Positions 63,479-64,000 of a DNA stretch of 64,000 bases are shown piece by piece. The DNA is from Planctomycetota bacterium. GTDB lineage: Bacteria; Planctomycetota; UBA11346. The stretch spans positions 248,001 to 312,000 of the forward strand of contig JADGDD010000004.1 in the NCBI GenBank assembly GCA_016745075.1, given 5' to 3'. Position numbers and translations under genes: made by a program. Position 1 is the first letter of the stretch, and each line of letters starts with the position of its first letter. The notes below the pieces were generated by a model. The model did no database searches. It worked only from the letters and a program-made list of their open reading frames with translations, and had not been told where the DNA came from.

Positions 63479-63518
63479 AAGTGCAACCAATTGCAACTAG
63501 TAACTACTAAATGCAACC
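63479..63518 (-). promoter_or_regulatory. Candidate MraZ operator: tandem decamer repeats
   Basis: Reading the minus strand towards mraZ, four consecutive 10-base units lie between 63518 and 63479, ending directly at the ATG: GGTTGCATTT, AGTAGTTACT, AGTTGCAATT, GGTTGCACTT. Units 1, 3 and 4 fit RGTTGCANTT; unit 2 is degenerate. Known MraZ boxes are also short direct repeats at about 10-bp spacing (TGGGN in proteobacteria), so position and period fit while the repeat sequence differs. Confidence 0.6.
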
Positions 63519-63632
63519 CGATAGAATCAAGAGAATCGTAAGGTGCGTTGGAAACACTCTTGTCCCACCAATCTTACGTACTTGCATTCAAAAACGTGAC
63601 AATATTTTGGTGAGAACCATAAAGGATATTCA

Positions 63633-64000
63633 ATGCGCTTCTTACCCGCGATCACTTTCTGTTTTTCTTTGCTTGCCTATAGCTTCATTGCACCTGCCTA
63701 CCTAATTGCTGAAGAAGCTTCAGAGCAGGCTCCCTACGAAATAGTCTCGTTAAAGGACGGCAGAGAGCTCTTTGTTGAAATTCAAAGCCAAGGTATCAAA
63801 AGCTTACAAGCGACTATGCGCCGTGGAAAGATGAGCGCAAACATGACGATTGCCTTAAAAGACATCATCAACCGTCGCCCCGCTTCTACGGAAGAGATAG
63901 ACACACATATTGGCCGTCCCCAAAATGGAGTAAGTAAAAAAGAAGAAAAAGAAAAGAAAAAACAAAGCACCAAAGAACTTCCAAAGCCTGGTCATGAAGA
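63633..64000 (+). CDS. Exported protein of unknown function, 5' part only (runs off the right edge)
   Basis: The ATG at 63633 follows AAAGGA. The visible ~122 residues begin with a signal peptide (MRFLPAITFCFSLLAYSFIA, likely cleaved near LIA-EEA). The following part has IVSLKDGRELFVEIQSQG, which resembles a short beta motif for sensing or binding, then basic and Lys/Glu-rich low-complexity sequence (SKKEEKEKKKQS). No family recognised. It is divergent from mraZ with a 154-base shared region that includes the decamer repeats. Confidence 0.6.
   Translation, partial: MRFLPAITFCFSLLAYSFIAPAYLIAEEASEQAPYEIVSLKDGRELFVEIQSQGIKSLQATMRRGKMSANMTIALKDIINRRPASTEEIDTHIGRPQNGVSKKEEKEKKKQSTKELPKPGHE

Noticed and set aside
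63479..63496. mraZ start at the TTG at 63496
   Set aside because: It would place coding sequence over the decamer repeats and has no ribosome site; the ATG at 63478 is more likely.
1..64000. tRNA, rRNA, CRISPR arrays, insertion sequences, prophage or origin
   Set aside because: Reading both strands I found no cloverleaf candidates in the short gaps, no spaced direct-repeat array, no transposase or integrase and no phage structural gene.

Overview
The window is about 64 kb of a dense bacterial chromosome: roughly 54 protein genes, mostly in tightly packed operons, with no RNA gene, insertion sequence, prophage or CRISPR array that I can see. The organism is Gram-negative: there is an outer-membrane porin ending in phenylalanine, lipoproteins and signal peptides. 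Its peptidoglycan is probably of the meso-diaminopimelate type, because MurE carries DNPR. It uses the MEP isoprenoid route and encodes the bacillithiol enzyme BshC. An extended IspG, a GH92 mannosidase, a CehA/McbA-type PHP hydrolase, a DUF1570/peptidase-MA-like protease and a secreted protein with a VSxDRxY motif recall Planctomycetota, Lentisphaerota and their PVC relatives. That placement is an inference from gene content, not from a phylogenetic marker.

Layout. 1-5.8 kb: an exported protein (cut by the edge) behind a zinc metallopeptidase; a GH92 mannosidase divergent from an AraC regulator; an SGNH hydrolase. 5.9-10.7 kb: FHA/zinc-ribbon protein, rhomboid protease, ispG, bshC. 10.8-17.9 kb (minus strand): purA, uppS, a sigma-54 response regulator, an epimerase-like protein, an HDOD protein and a PP2C/GAF phosphatase, apparently one operon. 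18.2-19.7 kb: two unknown proteins, then two facing terminators around a perfect palindrome, then a porin on the minus strand. 21.2-30.5 kb: an envelope module of two HlyD-like adaptors, a four-LamG lipoprotein, an OpgH-like membrane glycosyltransferase and a helical-repeat protein, followed by tyrA. 31.5-39.6 kb: a chemosensory operon (REC, double-HPt protein, REC with insertion, CheA-REC, CheW, CheB, CheR) with no receptor. 39.5-44.4 kb: a second AraC/target pair (CehA/McbA hydrolase) and purT. 44.4-48.3 kb: a P-loop kinase-like protein, an exported esterase, and a PspA-like coiled-coil protein with a membrane partner broken by a frameshift in an 8-base homopolymer. 48.4-63.5 kb (minus strand): eboE and the division/cell-wall cluster mraZ-rsmH-ftsL-ftsI-murE-murF-mraY-ftsW-murG-murC-murB-ddl-ftsQ. 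The last 370 bases start a divergent exported protein.

How the parts fit. The dcw cluster and uppS (carrier-lipid synthesis) make and export the peptidoglycan precursor. In the dcw cluster nearly every stop overlaps or abuts the next start, but murD, ftsA and ftsZ are absent from their usual places. Three decamers, RGTTGCANTT, lie in 10-bp register just before mraZ and look like its operator. The most novel-looking region is 21.2-30.5 kb: a processive GT2 synthase of the OpgH type without OpgG, coupled to two periplasmic-adaptor-like proteins and a surface-type lipoprotein. This suggests an undescribed synthase-dependent glycan assembly or export system. The receptor-less chemosensory operon next to it could control an output other than swimming, possibly that envelope system; this link is speculation from proximity.
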